Shown piece after piece: positions 8,081 through 15,095 of a DNA stretch of 19,264 nucleotides. Location of the stretch: positions 1-19,264 of the forward strand of contig CAJTLB010000034.1 of NCBI GenBank assembly GCA_910577045.1, given 5' to 3'. The stretch comes from an uncultured Lachnospiraceae bacterium. GTDB taxonomy: Bacteria; Bacillota; Clostridia; Lachnospirales; Lachnospiraceae. Position 1 is the stretch's first letter. Each line of letters opens with the position of its first letter. The notes under the pieces are model-generated. The model searched no databases. It was not told the origin of the DNA and saw only the letters and a program-made list of their open reading frames with translations. The position numbers and the translations under genes were made by a program.

Positions 8081-8463
8081 TTAATACACCTATAACAGGA
8101 AAACTCGCTTCTGCCATGCGTTAGCAGGTAATCTAAGAAATGATTTAACCTTTGCTCTGGCGTCCATGTCCCTTCCCCTGTTGCAAATACCATATTGGTA
8201 TCCCCTTCCTGGATCTGTTTGACAGCATAGTCCAGATCAAGCCCTGCCATACTATCTGGTGAAAACGTTTTCTTTGCTGTTAAAAACTCCCCCACTATCA
8301 TATCTACAGCAATATTCCTTAGCCCATCAGGAACCATATCGGTATGGCAGTCATTTTTTATGGTATTTTCTACCTTATGAGAAGAGAAAAGCAAGATCGC
8401 TTCATCTCCTTCCTTTAAGACATAACCAAATGATTCCAGCCGTTCTTTCACCTGCTCCAGCAT
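8074..8463 (-). CDS. Head-tail connector/adaptor protein (gp6/XkdG-type position)
   Basis: The 129-residue, mostly helical protein starts MLEQVKERLESFGYVLKEGD. It continues with DEAILLFSSHKVENTIKNDC and a conserved-looking DGLRNIAVDMIVGEFL helix, as in phage connector adaptors that bind the portal ring. The C-terminus carries a CYRC pair. ATG 8463 follows AAGGGGTGG. It is the first connector gene after the capsid block but is separated from the coat gene by the DUF4406 gene. Assignment is by helical pattern and order. Confidence 0.72.
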   Translation of the reverse strand: MLEQVKERLESFGYVLKEGDEAILLFSSHKVENTIKNDCHTDMVPDGLRNIAVDMIVGEFLTAKKTFSPDSMAGLDLDYAVKQIQEGDTNMVFATGEGTWTPEQRLNHFLDYLLTHGRSEFSCYRCIKW

Positions 8464-8474
8464 AGCACCACCCC

Positions 8475-8798
8475 TTAATCTTCATCAATCACTTCCAAGC
8501 CATAAGCAACCGCTGCTTCATGCTCAATTCTGCATCCTCTCGCATTTTCCCAGCCTTTACAGAAATAGGCGGCATGGCAAAGGCTCATGTTCTCCAAAGA
8601 TTTAGCAAGGAAACAAAGGGGAATCTGGACAACGCCCCTTTGCTCCATGTTTTCTTTGTTGTACCATTCATCAGTAAAAAGAGTATTCACAATCTCATAC
8701 CCTTTTTTCTCCAAAACCTTGATCGCCTTTTCCCTTGTGGCGATAATTTCTGCATCCGTTTTGCCAGCCATAGGCTGACTAAGCATAGCCTTTTTCAT
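8475..8798 (-). CDS. DUF4406 nucleoside 2-deoxyribosyltransferase-like protein
   Basis: The 107-residue protein has the DUF4406 hallmarks. It begins KKAMLSQPMAGKTDAEI, a Rossmann-like first strand with SQPM..K. An EWY follows at about 44-46. The C-terminal half has NMSLCHAAYFCKGWENARG and then RIEHEAAVAYGLEVI. Relatives are small members of the nucleoside deoxyribosyltransferase superfamily, which cleave or transfer N-glycosidic bonds of nucleosides or nucleotides. Its substrate is not predictable here. It has an AAAGGAG site overlapping the end of the coat gene and sits between coat and connector genes, so it is co-expressed late. It is not a usual structural component and is best viewed as cargo. 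Confidence 0.85.
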   Translation of the reverse strand: MKKAMLSQPMAGKTDAEIIATREKAIKVLEKKGYEIVNTLFTDEWYNKENMEQRGVVQIPLCFLAKSLENMSLCHAAYFCKGWENARGCRIEHEAAVAYGLEVIDED

Positions 8799-8815
8799 TT
8801 TGTTTGCTCCTTTCT

Positions 8816-9901
8816 TTATCCACGAGAAATAATACGGGCAATGGGAATGGCTTTATGGCTGATTGTCTTGTTGTCACCGTTGCTTACCAACGCCCAGTTC
8901 CTTCCATTTTTCAATTCCTCATCAGTAGGGCTGTTGGTTTTCTGTGATGCTTTCAGATAGGAAATACCAGCCACACTTATCGCATTGCGCTTACGAGAAA
9001 TAAGAGTATCTTCCCCGCCTTTTGTCTTTGCATCACGTACCATTTCATAAGGAACCTTTGCCCCCACTGGTTCAAAACCAATTGCTCCTTCCCCAAGGAT
9101 ATAGGTTGTGTACTTTGTGTAGGAATCTGCGGATTCAGAACCTGCAACTACTTCAACAGGCATAGAATCATCCACGATAACCAACCGTCCATTCCAAGTA
9201 CCCATTTCCAGATCACGCTCAATTCCTTCCGCATCCGTATATTTCAAATACGCCAGAAGTTTCAGGTTCTCAAGGTTCGTGGCAACGGTAGAATGGCAGA
9301 TCACAAGGCTAAACTTCTGTTTATTGTCGCCGCAAGCTTTCTGAATTGCCACATTCAGGGAAGTTGCGCCCATATGCTGATCTTCTTCTGTTGCACTATC
9401 AGAAATATCATACGTATGCTTATCCACAAATTCCGCGTTCGCTGTCTTAATCTTCCCTGTCCCCGTTTCAGACATGGCAAAGATACCTTCCAGGATTGCC
9501 AACAAAGTACCCTGGTCTACCTCATTCCAGTAACGGTTGATCTGGTTTCTAACATTCGCCATAAAATCAACACCCCCGGTCACATCATAAGAGAAATCTG
9601 CCTCTGTCCACCCCTTCATACGCCCATAAACAAAAACACCTTGTTCAAAAGTATCTGTCCTTTCAGCAGTCAGGTTCGTTTCCCCATCATAGTTCAGGGC
9701 ATCTCCGCCAATTAGCCCAAAAAAGGGAAGTACAGCGTAAACTGTCCCAGTTTGTGAATTGGTGACAAAGGTTTCCCGTAAGCGCTGATCGGAAACAATC
9801 GCCCTTGATTCCCTTAATTTGTTTAACTTGACATTTGGGACAGCCGACATATATTTCCCAAATGCCTTTTCATTAAAACTTTTTGCATCAAATTTTGCCA
9901 T
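8816..9901 (-). CDS. Major capsid (coat) protein
   Basis: The 361-residue protein forms the icosahedral shell. It begins MAKFDAKSFNEKAFGKYMS and contains TNSQTGTVYAVLPFFGLIGGD (about 48-68) and DTFEQGVFVYGRMKGWTEADF. Later parts contain KFSLVICHSTVATNLENLKL and IDDSMP-like WNGRLVIVDDSMPVEV. This matches the phage coat family I know from clostridial PBSX-like phages, and its placement directly after the scaffold supports it. ATG 9901 has AAAGGAAAGAG upstream. Thirty bases separate it from the scaffold gene. Confidence 0.92.
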   Translation of the reverse strand: MAKFDAKSFNEKAFGKYMSAVPNVKLNKLRESRAIVSDQRLRETFVTNSQTGTVYAVLPFFGLIGGDALNYDGETNLTAERTDTFEQGVFVYGRMKGWTEADFSYDVTGGVDFMANVRNQINRYWNEVDQGTLLAILEGIFAMSETGTGKIKTANAEFVDKHTYDISDSATEEDQHMGATSLNVAIQKACGDNKQKFSLVICHSTVATNLENLKLLAYLKYTDAEGIERDLEMGTWNGRLVIVDDSMPVEVVAGSESADSYTKYTTYILGEGAIGFEPVGAKVPYEMVRDAKTKGGEDTLISRKRNAISVAGISYLKASQKTNSPTDEELKNGRNWALVSNGDNKTISHKAIPIARIISRG

Positions 9902-9930
9902 TTTTCTCTTTCCTTTCTAAACAATATGTA

Positions 9931-10527
9931 TTATTCTGCATCAGGGTTATTTTCTATATAAGCAGCCAATTCTTCATAAGACATCTTAGACATATCTACT
10001 GTTGTCCCTGGCTTCCTATCCGAAGATGCCCCTGGCTGGAATCCTTTAAAATTAGGCTTCGCTTGTTTTTCTGCAAATAAGTAGGAATCTGATTTCTGTA
10101 AAGCAGTCAGTTGATCATCCCACCCTGTCAGTTTTCCATCTTCCCCTAGCTTCACTTTAGAAATATCCAGAAGTGCTTTCACTGCCTTTGTATTCTTTGC
10201 CCCTGCTGCCGTTAATGCAGTATCTACCGCATTATCCAGCTTTAATTGTGCCAGTTCTGCTTTATGTGCTTTTTCTTGTTCTGCATTTTGTTGCTTCATC
10301 GTTTCAATCTGCTTTTTCAATTCTTCATTGTCGCCACTTGCCGCTTTCAGATCATCAAGTTGCTTATCTCGATCTGAAACAGACCTTTTTAATGTCTTAT
10401 TTTCTTCACTGACTTCCTCATATTTTGACTTTTCAATATAGTTCCCTAGTTCCTTTAAGGAAGCAGCTTCTGCCTTGGCTGCCAGTTCTTCGGTAATACC
10501 AATGGCGATAAATTCTTCTTTCTTCAT
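9931..10527 (-). CDS. Capsid scaffold protein (phage GP20/minor structural family)
   Basis: The 198-residue protein is a typical internal scaffold. An N-terminal small helical part (KKEEFIAIGITEELAAKAEA) precedes a long coiled coil of about 35-105, rich in Lys, Glu and Gln. The conserved core is NAVDTALTAAGAKNTKAVKA followed by LLDISKVKLGEDGKLTG, as in GP20 proteins. A flexible C-terminus ends AAYIENNPDAE. I start it at ATG 10527, which has AAGGAGAGGATTAGG upstream; an in-frame extension to 10563 would overlap the preceding gene more. It lies immediately before the coat gene, the usual scaffold position. Confidence 0.92.
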   Translation of the reverse strand: MKKEEFIAIGITEELAAKAEAASLKELGNYIEKSKYEEVSEENKTLKRSVSDRDKQLDDLKAASGDNEELKKQIETMKQQNAEQEKAHKAELAQLKLDNAVDTALTAAGAKNTKAVKALLDISKVKLGEDGKLTGWDDQLTALQKSDSYLFAEKQAKPNFKGFQPGASSDRKPGTTVDMSKMSYEELAAYIENNPDAE

Positions 10528-10532
10528 TTTTC

Positions 10533-10808
10533 CTAATCCTCTCCTTTTAATAATATACAACAATTTTCAAATTTCTTATAGGCGTCAAGATACAATTCTT
10601 CTTTATCCCCATTTACTGTCAGCTCATAATACATACCATCTGGTAATGTGGTACTAGCAAGGGCTTTCCAATTTTGAAGTGTTTTACAATACCATACTAC
10701 AAATACATCGTCTATTGTAATCTGTTTCCTATCCGTTTTATCCAAATGTTTGTTTGCATAATCTTTTACCACATTTTTTACTAACTCCAAAAACTTTTTT
10801 TCTGTCAT
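10533..10808 (-). CDS. DUF6275-like small phage protein
   Basis: The 91-residue protein contains KNVVKDYANKHLDKTDRK, VFVVWYCKTLQNWKAL and GMYYELTVNGDKEELYLDAY. I associate these with the DUF6275 family of phage proteins that sit near the scaffold in clostridial phages. Function is unknown. It overlaps the upstream zinc-ribbon gene by 4 nt (ATGA) and ends 5 nt before the scaffold start, so the three are translated as one block. Confidence 0.75.
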   Translation of the reverse strand: MTEKKFLELVKNVVKDYANKHLDKTDRKQITIDDVFVVWYCKTLQNWKALASTTLPDGMYYELTVNGDKEELYLDAYKKFENCCILLKGED

Positions 10809-10990
10809 TCCCTTTCTGCTCCTTTCACTCTTATAACCTCACTACAATTCGGGCAAACAATTTCTTTTTCATATTCGTTCATACCTGTTTGAACTGTTTT
10901 TATATCTTCTTTTTCGTATTCCAGCAAGCTGCCACAAATATTACAGATTATCCGGCGTTTCTCCCCATACCGGATCACTTTCACCGCCAC
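10805..10990 (-). CDS. Small zinc-ribbon protein
   Basis: The 61-residue protein has two Cys pairs, CNIC and CPNC, about 30 residues apart and flanked by β strands (KRRIICNIC; YEKEIVCPNCSEVI). This is a classic treble/zinc-ribbon metal site. I start it at GTG 10990 because AAAGGGGGTG lies six bases upstream. A longer reading to 11119 would run back through the terminator at 11022-11057 and into the end of the preceding gene. Role is unknown; in this place it could be a small late transcription or assembly factor. It is the first gene after the mid-operon terminator. Confidence 0.72.
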   Translation of the reverse strand: MAVKVIRYGEKRRIICNICGSLLEYEKEDIKTVQTGMNEYEKEIVCPNCSEVIRVKGAERE

Positions 10991-11021
10991 GCCATCACCC
11001 CCTTTCCTGAAAATAAGCATG

Positions 11022-11057
11022 AAAAAAGCACCCTTGAACATTTTTTCAAAAGTGCTT
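11022..11057 (-). terminator. Strong rho-independent terminator inside the head operon
   Basis: AAGCACTTTTGAA (11057-11045) pairs with TTCAAGGGTGCTT (11038-11026) over 13 bp, two of them G-T, with a 6-nt loop. Four further Ts (11025-11022) extend the 3' T run to six. It lies 3 nt after the stop of the 134-residue gene and before the zinc-ribbon gene. On the opposite strand no T run follows, so it acts on the minus-strand transcript. Confidence 0.8.
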
Positions 11058-11060
11058 ATC

Positions 11061-11465
11061 TTATATACCTGCCATTTCTGATAATTTCCTCTTCTGCTCC
11101 TCTGTGGCATACAGCTCAAATTCCCATTCTCCTGCTGGGTTGATCTCTATAAGGGAAATGTTATGGAAGTAGAATCTTTCCACAATTCCGTCATTTCGCA
11201 GAAAGTCAGAAGCCAATTCATACCTCTCCGTTTTCTGCATGGTTTCTTCCACAAGGCTACTAGTAAATTCCATATCCCTACACAAGACAATGGTAAAGCG
11301 TATAGATTTCTCCTTGTAACCATGTTCCCCTAGAACTGGAACTTGTGTTGATTTCTCATAAATACTGATTTTGGGCTTACAATGAGCAAACACCACCCTC
11401 CGTCCCTGCCCTATGGCAAATAATTCACCCTTCTCGCTGAAAAGCGTATTTAATAGTATTGTCAT
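11061..11465 (-). CDS. Unidentified phage protein with tail-tube-like motif
   Basis: I do not recognise this 134-residue protein. It begins MTILLNTLFSEKGELFAIGQ and appears mostly β. Residues 33-62 (KISIYEKSTQVPVLGEHGYK and following) resemble the tail tube of the same phage, which has AKFEKNKTEVPILGKTGKG at a similar depth. The C-terminus EWEFELYATEEQKRKL also parallels the tube's end. A shared tube-like β-barrel fold is possible, inferred from a short motif only. It starts at ATG 11465 behind AAAAGGAG and is followed at once by a terminator. It lies between the MuF/immunity genes and the scaffold block. Confidence 0.65.
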   Translation of the reverse strand: MTILLNTLFSEKGELFAIGQGRRVVFAHCKPKISIYEKSTQVPVLGEHGYKEKSIRFTIVLCRDMEFTSSLVEETMQKTERYELASDFLRNDGIVERFYFHNISLIEINPAGEWEFELYATEEQKRKLSEMAGI

Positions 11466-11530
11466 TTTTGCTCCTTTTCTTGCTGAACATATTCTTTACA
11501 ATGAAAGTTCAATAAAACTACCTTAACCAT
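11462..11530 (-). CDS. Possible 22-residue leader peptide
   Basis: ATG 11530 opens a 22-codon frame (MVKVVLLNFHCKEYVQQEKE and two more residues). It ends TGA inside the start of the next gene (ATGA), and its last codons supply that gene's GGAG. It fills most of the 87-nt gap. The ribosome site for this frame is poor. It may be a coupling peptide, or chance. Confidence 0.35.
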   Translation of the reverse strand: MVKVVLLNFHCKEYVQQEKEQK

Positions 11531-11554
11531 TATCTAAAGTCAGTAGGCCTCTTC

Positions 11555-11767
11555 CTATTCGTTATAGTCTTTTTTATTTCCAATTACTCTTTTACCATTT
11601 GGAAGTATTGTATAAAGTTCTTCTGGAGGATTTGGAGACTTTCCAAAAATTTTAGAAGCATGTTCTAATATATCTTTATCAGACATACTAAGTTCTTTAA
11701 ATTCTCCCCTTCTTTTATCAAATTCTTCATATGTTAATATCGATAAAAATTTTTCCTTATCTGTCAC
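11555..11767 (-). CDS. Putative immunity protein for the MuF metallopeptidase domain
   Basis: The 70-residue protein (MTDKEKFLSILTYEEFDKRR ... ending NGKRVIGNKKDYNE) has no family I recognise. It is acidic-to-neutral, helical at the start and without signal peptide. I use GTG 11767, six bases after GAGGAGG; an in-frame ATG at 11782 lacks a site and lies deeper in the upstream gene. It overlaps the end of the MuF-toxin gene by 11 nt, so it is translationally coupled to it. Phage MuF toxins are reported to have immunity genes directly downstream. That rule plus size and overlap make it the immunity candidate. The function is inferred from context only. Confidence 0.55.
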   Translation of the reverse strand: MTDKEKFLSILTYEEFDKRRGEFKELSMSDKDILEHASKIFGKSPNPPEELYTILPNGKRVIGNKKDYNE

Positions 11768-13403
11768 AACAGACCTCCTCAATCAATCTAAAAATTTCTG
11801 GCGATTTTTTCTTTAATAAATTTGGATCTTGTATATACAGTCTAAATGGTTCCGAAATAAATTCCCATAGCAGCTCATCTTTAAATGATCCGTCTGAATT
11901 AGATGCATCAAAAATATTATCAACATATATTCTTCCTTGATATTCTGAAATAAACTTATCTTTTTTCAAAAGAAAAATTTCAATCTCATTTCCAGATGTA
12001 TCCTCATAAATTTCTGCTAAAATATCCAAGACACTAACTTCTCCCACTATCTCTTTTCTTACTTTTGCTACCTTTTGAGCATCTAACAATTTATTCTCAA
12101 CCATATGCCCAATCTCATGGATAACCTCTGTTTTATCAGCACCTTTAGCTACATACAGTATATCATGAACATAATCATATTGACTAGCCCCTTCTTTTCC
12201 AATATCAATAATTGTTCCTTGCTCTAAAGCATCACGCACCTTTTGCGGCATAGATAAAATTACTTCTTTTACAATCTGATCCTCATTCGCTATATCTTGA
12301 CCTGGTGTATGAGAACGAACAATATAATTCGTAACAGATTGATTTGTTTGTCTTTCAGATATATTAGAGTTATTAATAAACTTCTTCTCCCATTCCTTAT
12401 AGGTCATATTCTCTGGCACATAATAGGTCTTTCCGTCCTCGCCTCTTGCTGCCCTTTCTCCTACCTGTTCAAAGTTTTCATCAAAATATGGCACTGTAGT
12501 ACTCCTGCAATATACATGGAAAGGCGGCGCCGTTACCCCTGCTTCAAAGTCTTTCATAGGAAACACTTTCCCGTCCATCTCCCGGCAAATATCTGATGTA
12601 TGGGAATCCAGTGTTGCCACAATCTCATACTTCTCCACGTCCAGGTTATCGAAGCAGTCTTTTTGTGCTGCTGAACTGAAATAAGCTTCTTCTGTCATAA
12701 CCAGCCGCCCTGCATTGTACTTTGATGTGTTCATTTTCTTCGCTATGGCATCAATCGCCTTTTGTGGATCCTGACCCAGAATTATATTTTGGGTTAGTTC
12801 CTTATGTACTTCTGAAATTAGCTTTTCCTTGTTATTCCAAATTCGTTCGGAGAAATTCTTCCCATCTACTGCCCAAGGCTTACGAATCACCTTTTCAATC
12901 TGCTTCTGATCTACCCCTGCAATATCCCACCCTATCCCAAATCCCTTTTGAAGCTCATAGGCAGTATGATAATAACCATCTAAATAAATCCGCTTCATGG
13001 TAGAATCAATGGTATCCAACTGGTTCCCAAACAAGACTTCCAAGCTCTGCTGTGTCTGTAGTTTTAAAGCTTCCAAACGTGTTATATGAAACTTAGCAGA
13101 AGCATTTTCCAATTCTTTCATCCATTTATTATTGATCCCATTTTCTTTCCCATACTTGATATAGTCATTCACATCCCACTGAAACTCCTTTAATGCTTTT
13201 CCTGAAAGCATCTTCCGGGCTTCTGCCATGCTCACCCCATTATTGGCTACAAACCGTTGATACCATGTGTTAATCTTCCCTTCAATTTCTTTTTGTGCCT
13301 GCCTGTATATGTTCTCCATTTCCTGATAGGCAGCAGCCCCTTTTTGATTTTGCGCTGCTTCCAGTTGTCCAAAACGCTGTTTCCAGTAATCACTATTTTT
13401 CAC
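11757..13403 (-). CDS. MuF-type minor head protein fused to a zinc metallopeptidase toxin-like domain
   Basis: The 548-residue protein has two parts. Residues 1-335 are a SPP1 gp7/MuF minor head protein: helical N-terminus, the core TEEAYFSSAAQKDCFDNL, then TLDSHTSDICREMDGKVF and PPFHVYCRSTTVPYFDENF (about 260-310). Residues about 345-548 are an added domain with EVIHEIGHMVENKL, a zincin HExxH site (429-433). WEFISEPFRLYIQDPNLLKK follows, whose Glu 518 is a likely third zinc ligand. MuF proteins are packaged in the head and can enter the cell with DNA; C-terminal toxin domains are known in this family. I start at GTG 13403, with AAAGGCGG upstream; GTG 13412 is too near its site. A coupled small gene follows. 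The domain is AT-richer than the head part, suggesting a swapped-in module. Confidence 0.85.
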   Translation of the reverse strand: MKNSDYWKQRFGQLEAAQNQKGAAAYQEMENIYRQAQKEIEGKINTWYQRFVANNGVSMAEARKMLSGKALKEFQWDVNDYIKYGKENGINNKWMKELENASAKFHITRLEALKLQTQQSLEVLFGNQLDTIDSTMKRIYLDGYYHTAYELQKGFGIGWDIAGVDQKQIEKVIRKPWAVDGKNFSERIWNNKEKLISEVHKELTQNIILGQDPQKAIDAIAKKMNTSKYNAGRLVMTEEAYFSSAAQKDCFDNLDVEKYEIVATLDSHTSDICREMDGKVFPMKDFEAGVTAPPFHVYCRSTTVPYFDENFEQVGERAARGEDGKTYYVPENMTYKEWEKKFINNSNISERQTNQSVTNYIVRSHTPGQDIANEDQIVKEVILSMPQKVRDALEQGTIIDIGKEGASQYDYVHDILYVAKGADKTEVIHEIGHMVENKLLDAQKVAKVRKEIVGEVSVLDILAEIYEDTSGNEIEIFLLKKDKFISEYQGRIYVDNIFDASNSDGSFKDELLWEFISEPFRLYIQDPNLLKKKSPEIFRLIEEVCCDR

Positions 13404-13471
13404 TAGGAACACCGCCTTTCAAGAAGCAGGAGGCAAGCAGGTAATAAATACAAATCTGTCTGGTTGTCCAT
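13403..13471 (-). CDS. Possible 22-residue peptide between portal and MuF gene
   Basis: ATG 13471 opens a 22-codon frame (MDNQTDLYLLPACLLLLERR and two more residues). Its stop TAG overlaps the MuF GTG start (TAGTG). AGAAGG from the end of the portal gene lies 11 nt upstream. It fills the whole portal-MuF gap and may couple translation. Evidence is position only. Confidence 0.35.
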   Translation of the reverse strand: MDNQTDLYLLPACLLLLERRCS

Positions 13472-13478
13472 TGTAACA

Positions 13479-15047
13479 TTAACCTTCTTTCCCCTCGCTA
13501 TCTGAACCAACTTCTTTCTTTATAGGGGCTTTCCCCTGTTGCTTACCTGCCTTTTCCTGCTGCCGTTCTGTCTGGAAAGGGTTATATCCCTGTTGTTGTT
13601 CAAATTCTTCTTGTTCCTTCTCCTGCTGCTTTTCCAGCCGTTTCAGTTCCCTTTTTGGATCATCAATCCAAGGGTGCTGCCCTATAATCGTTTCATCAGA
13701 TAAAATTCCTACTGATTTCTGGCAATTTTCGATTACCTCTGTTTCGTTGATTAATATATCCCTATTAAAAATAATCTCTATTTTTTCTTTTTCGAATTCC
13801 CCTTGTCCCATATTAGCGAAATGGACATTTACAAACCAAAGAATTTCTTCAAAAGCTGCCTGGAACTCTGTTTCCATTTCATTGGCATCTAAATCAATAT
13901 CCGAATACATGGACTGAATATTCATCTGGTTTGGATTTCCAGAAAGCCTATCATCTTTTGCATCATATCCCATTGCATTTTCAATAAGGGCCTTTTTAAA
14001 TATCTCTAAAATGGATTTATAGTTCTCTGCATTAACAGTAATTTCAAGAGTCTCTACTCCTCCTTTGGTATCTCCATCATATCGGACTTTTACTGCCCCA
14101 AATGTGGCAAGATTACGCCGAAATTCTCCTAAATCTGTACCATCATAGTTTTTTATCACAAGGATTGTGTTCCTAGAATCTTCCTGCATTATGTTTTCAA
14201 AATCAGATAACATCATATTAATTCCATCTTGAAGTGTTTTTACTTTTTTAATTAATGGAATCTCTTGTTCATTACACTTTAATGGAATCAGTGGTATTTT
14301 CTCCCAGTTTAATCCTATCGCTATTCCTTCTTTATCCATCACTGTTACATAAGAAGATTCATATTCTTCTTCCTCTGTACTTATATCAGGAACTAGCCTG
14401 CTGCCTTCTAAGTAAAATCTATGGATTCCTTGCAAATCATAAATTTCTACCTTCTCATAGATTTTTGGAGTTATTCCCTCATATCCCTCCACCAAATACA
14501 GACGAACTGCAAAATCAAGGATCGTATGTTCACTATCTTTCCAAAAGGGAAGGATTTCATATCCTGGGAATAAGCGAAAATCTAATTTCCCCATCTCGTT
14601 ATAGTACGGATACAGCCAAGCAATCCCTGCATTTAAAGCAGCTTTTCCCCCGTTTTTTAAGGTTTTCATAAAACGTTTTCCAAACACTTCTTTTAAAAGT
14701 TCCACATATTGGGTATTTTCTCCTTCTACCACAAAAGGCTGCCCTAGCAAATAATTGGCTTTCTGATTTACCATTTTTGCATATTGATTATCAATCAACC
14801 GGTTATTCGGCAAATTTTCTACTATTTCCAATTTTCCGCCTTCCCCTATCATGGTTCTTTTCCGGGCCAAAATATCATGTTCACTTTCATAGTATAAATA
14901 TCCCTTTATTTGTAAAAGCCGCTGAGGACTGTTTTTCCATCTGGCAATTTCTCTTTCCAGAAATTCCTTGTCACTCATGCGGCTTCTTGCCCCTTGTTTG
15001 ATTAGGTTGTTTACTTTTGTTGTAAGAAAATCAACAAAATCTAACAT
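13479..15047 (-). CDS. Portal protein (SPP1 gp6-like)
   Basis: The 522-residue protein forms the dodecameric portal through which DNA is packed and released. Recognisable segments are KANYLLGQPFVVEGEN, NGGKAALNAGIAWLYPYYNE, FRLFPGYEILPFWKD and IPLIPLKCNEQEIPLIKKVK. LQDGINMMLSDFENIMQED follows, all in the order of SPP1-gp6/XkdE portals. The C-terminal 60 residues are Gln/Glu/Lys-rich, as usual. ATG 15047 has GGGGTGAAGGAG upstream; M24 (MSDKEFLEREIARW) is an alternative start but lacks as good a site. It follows terminase by 48 nt. Confidence 0.95.
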   Translation of the reverse strand: MLDFVDFLTTKVNNLIKQGARSRMSDKEFLEREIARWKNSPQRLLQIKGYLYYESEHDILARKRTMIGEGGKLEIVENLPNNRLIDNQYAKMVNQKANYLLGQPFVVEGENTQYVELLKEVFGKRFMKTLKNGGKAALNAGIAWLYPYYNEMGKLDFRLFPGYEILPFWKDSEHTILDFAVRLYLVEGYEGITPKIYEKVEIYDLQGIHRFYLEGSRLVPDISTEEEEYESSYVTVMDKEGIAIGLNWEKIPLIPLKCNEQEIPLIKKVKTLQDGINMMLSDFENIMQEDSRNTILVIKNYDGTDLGEFRRNLATFGAVKVRYDGDTKGGVETLEITVNAENYKSILEIFKKALIENAMGYDAKDDRLSGNPNQMNIQSMYSDIDLDANEMETEFQAAFEEILWFVNVHFANMGQGEFEKEKIEIIFNRDILINETEVIENCQKSVGILSDETIIGQHPWIDDPKRELKRLEKQQEKEQEEFEQQQGYNPFQTERQQEKAGKQQGKAPIKKEVGSDSEGKEG

Positions 15048-15095
15048 ACTCCTTCACCCCTTGTATCCTTATTCTTTGTTGTTCTTCTGGCAGCA

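Noticed and set aside
8520..8960. 146-codon plus-strand open frame
   Set aside because: It spans the DUF4406 and coat genes antisense, has no ribosome site and shows low-complexity Phe/Leu-rich sequence, as expected from a shadow frame.
9293..9715. 140-codon plus-strand open frame inside the coat gene
   Set aside because: It is antisense to a clearly coding capsid gene, Cys/His/Ile-rich without domain pattern.
11466..11554. A σA promoter in the gap before the 134-residue gene
   Set aside because: A TTGAAC is present but the best -10 (TATGTT) is only 15 bp away and weak.
14255..14671. 138-codon plus-strand open frame inside the portal gene
   Set aside because: Antisense shadow of the portal coding frame; no start signal.
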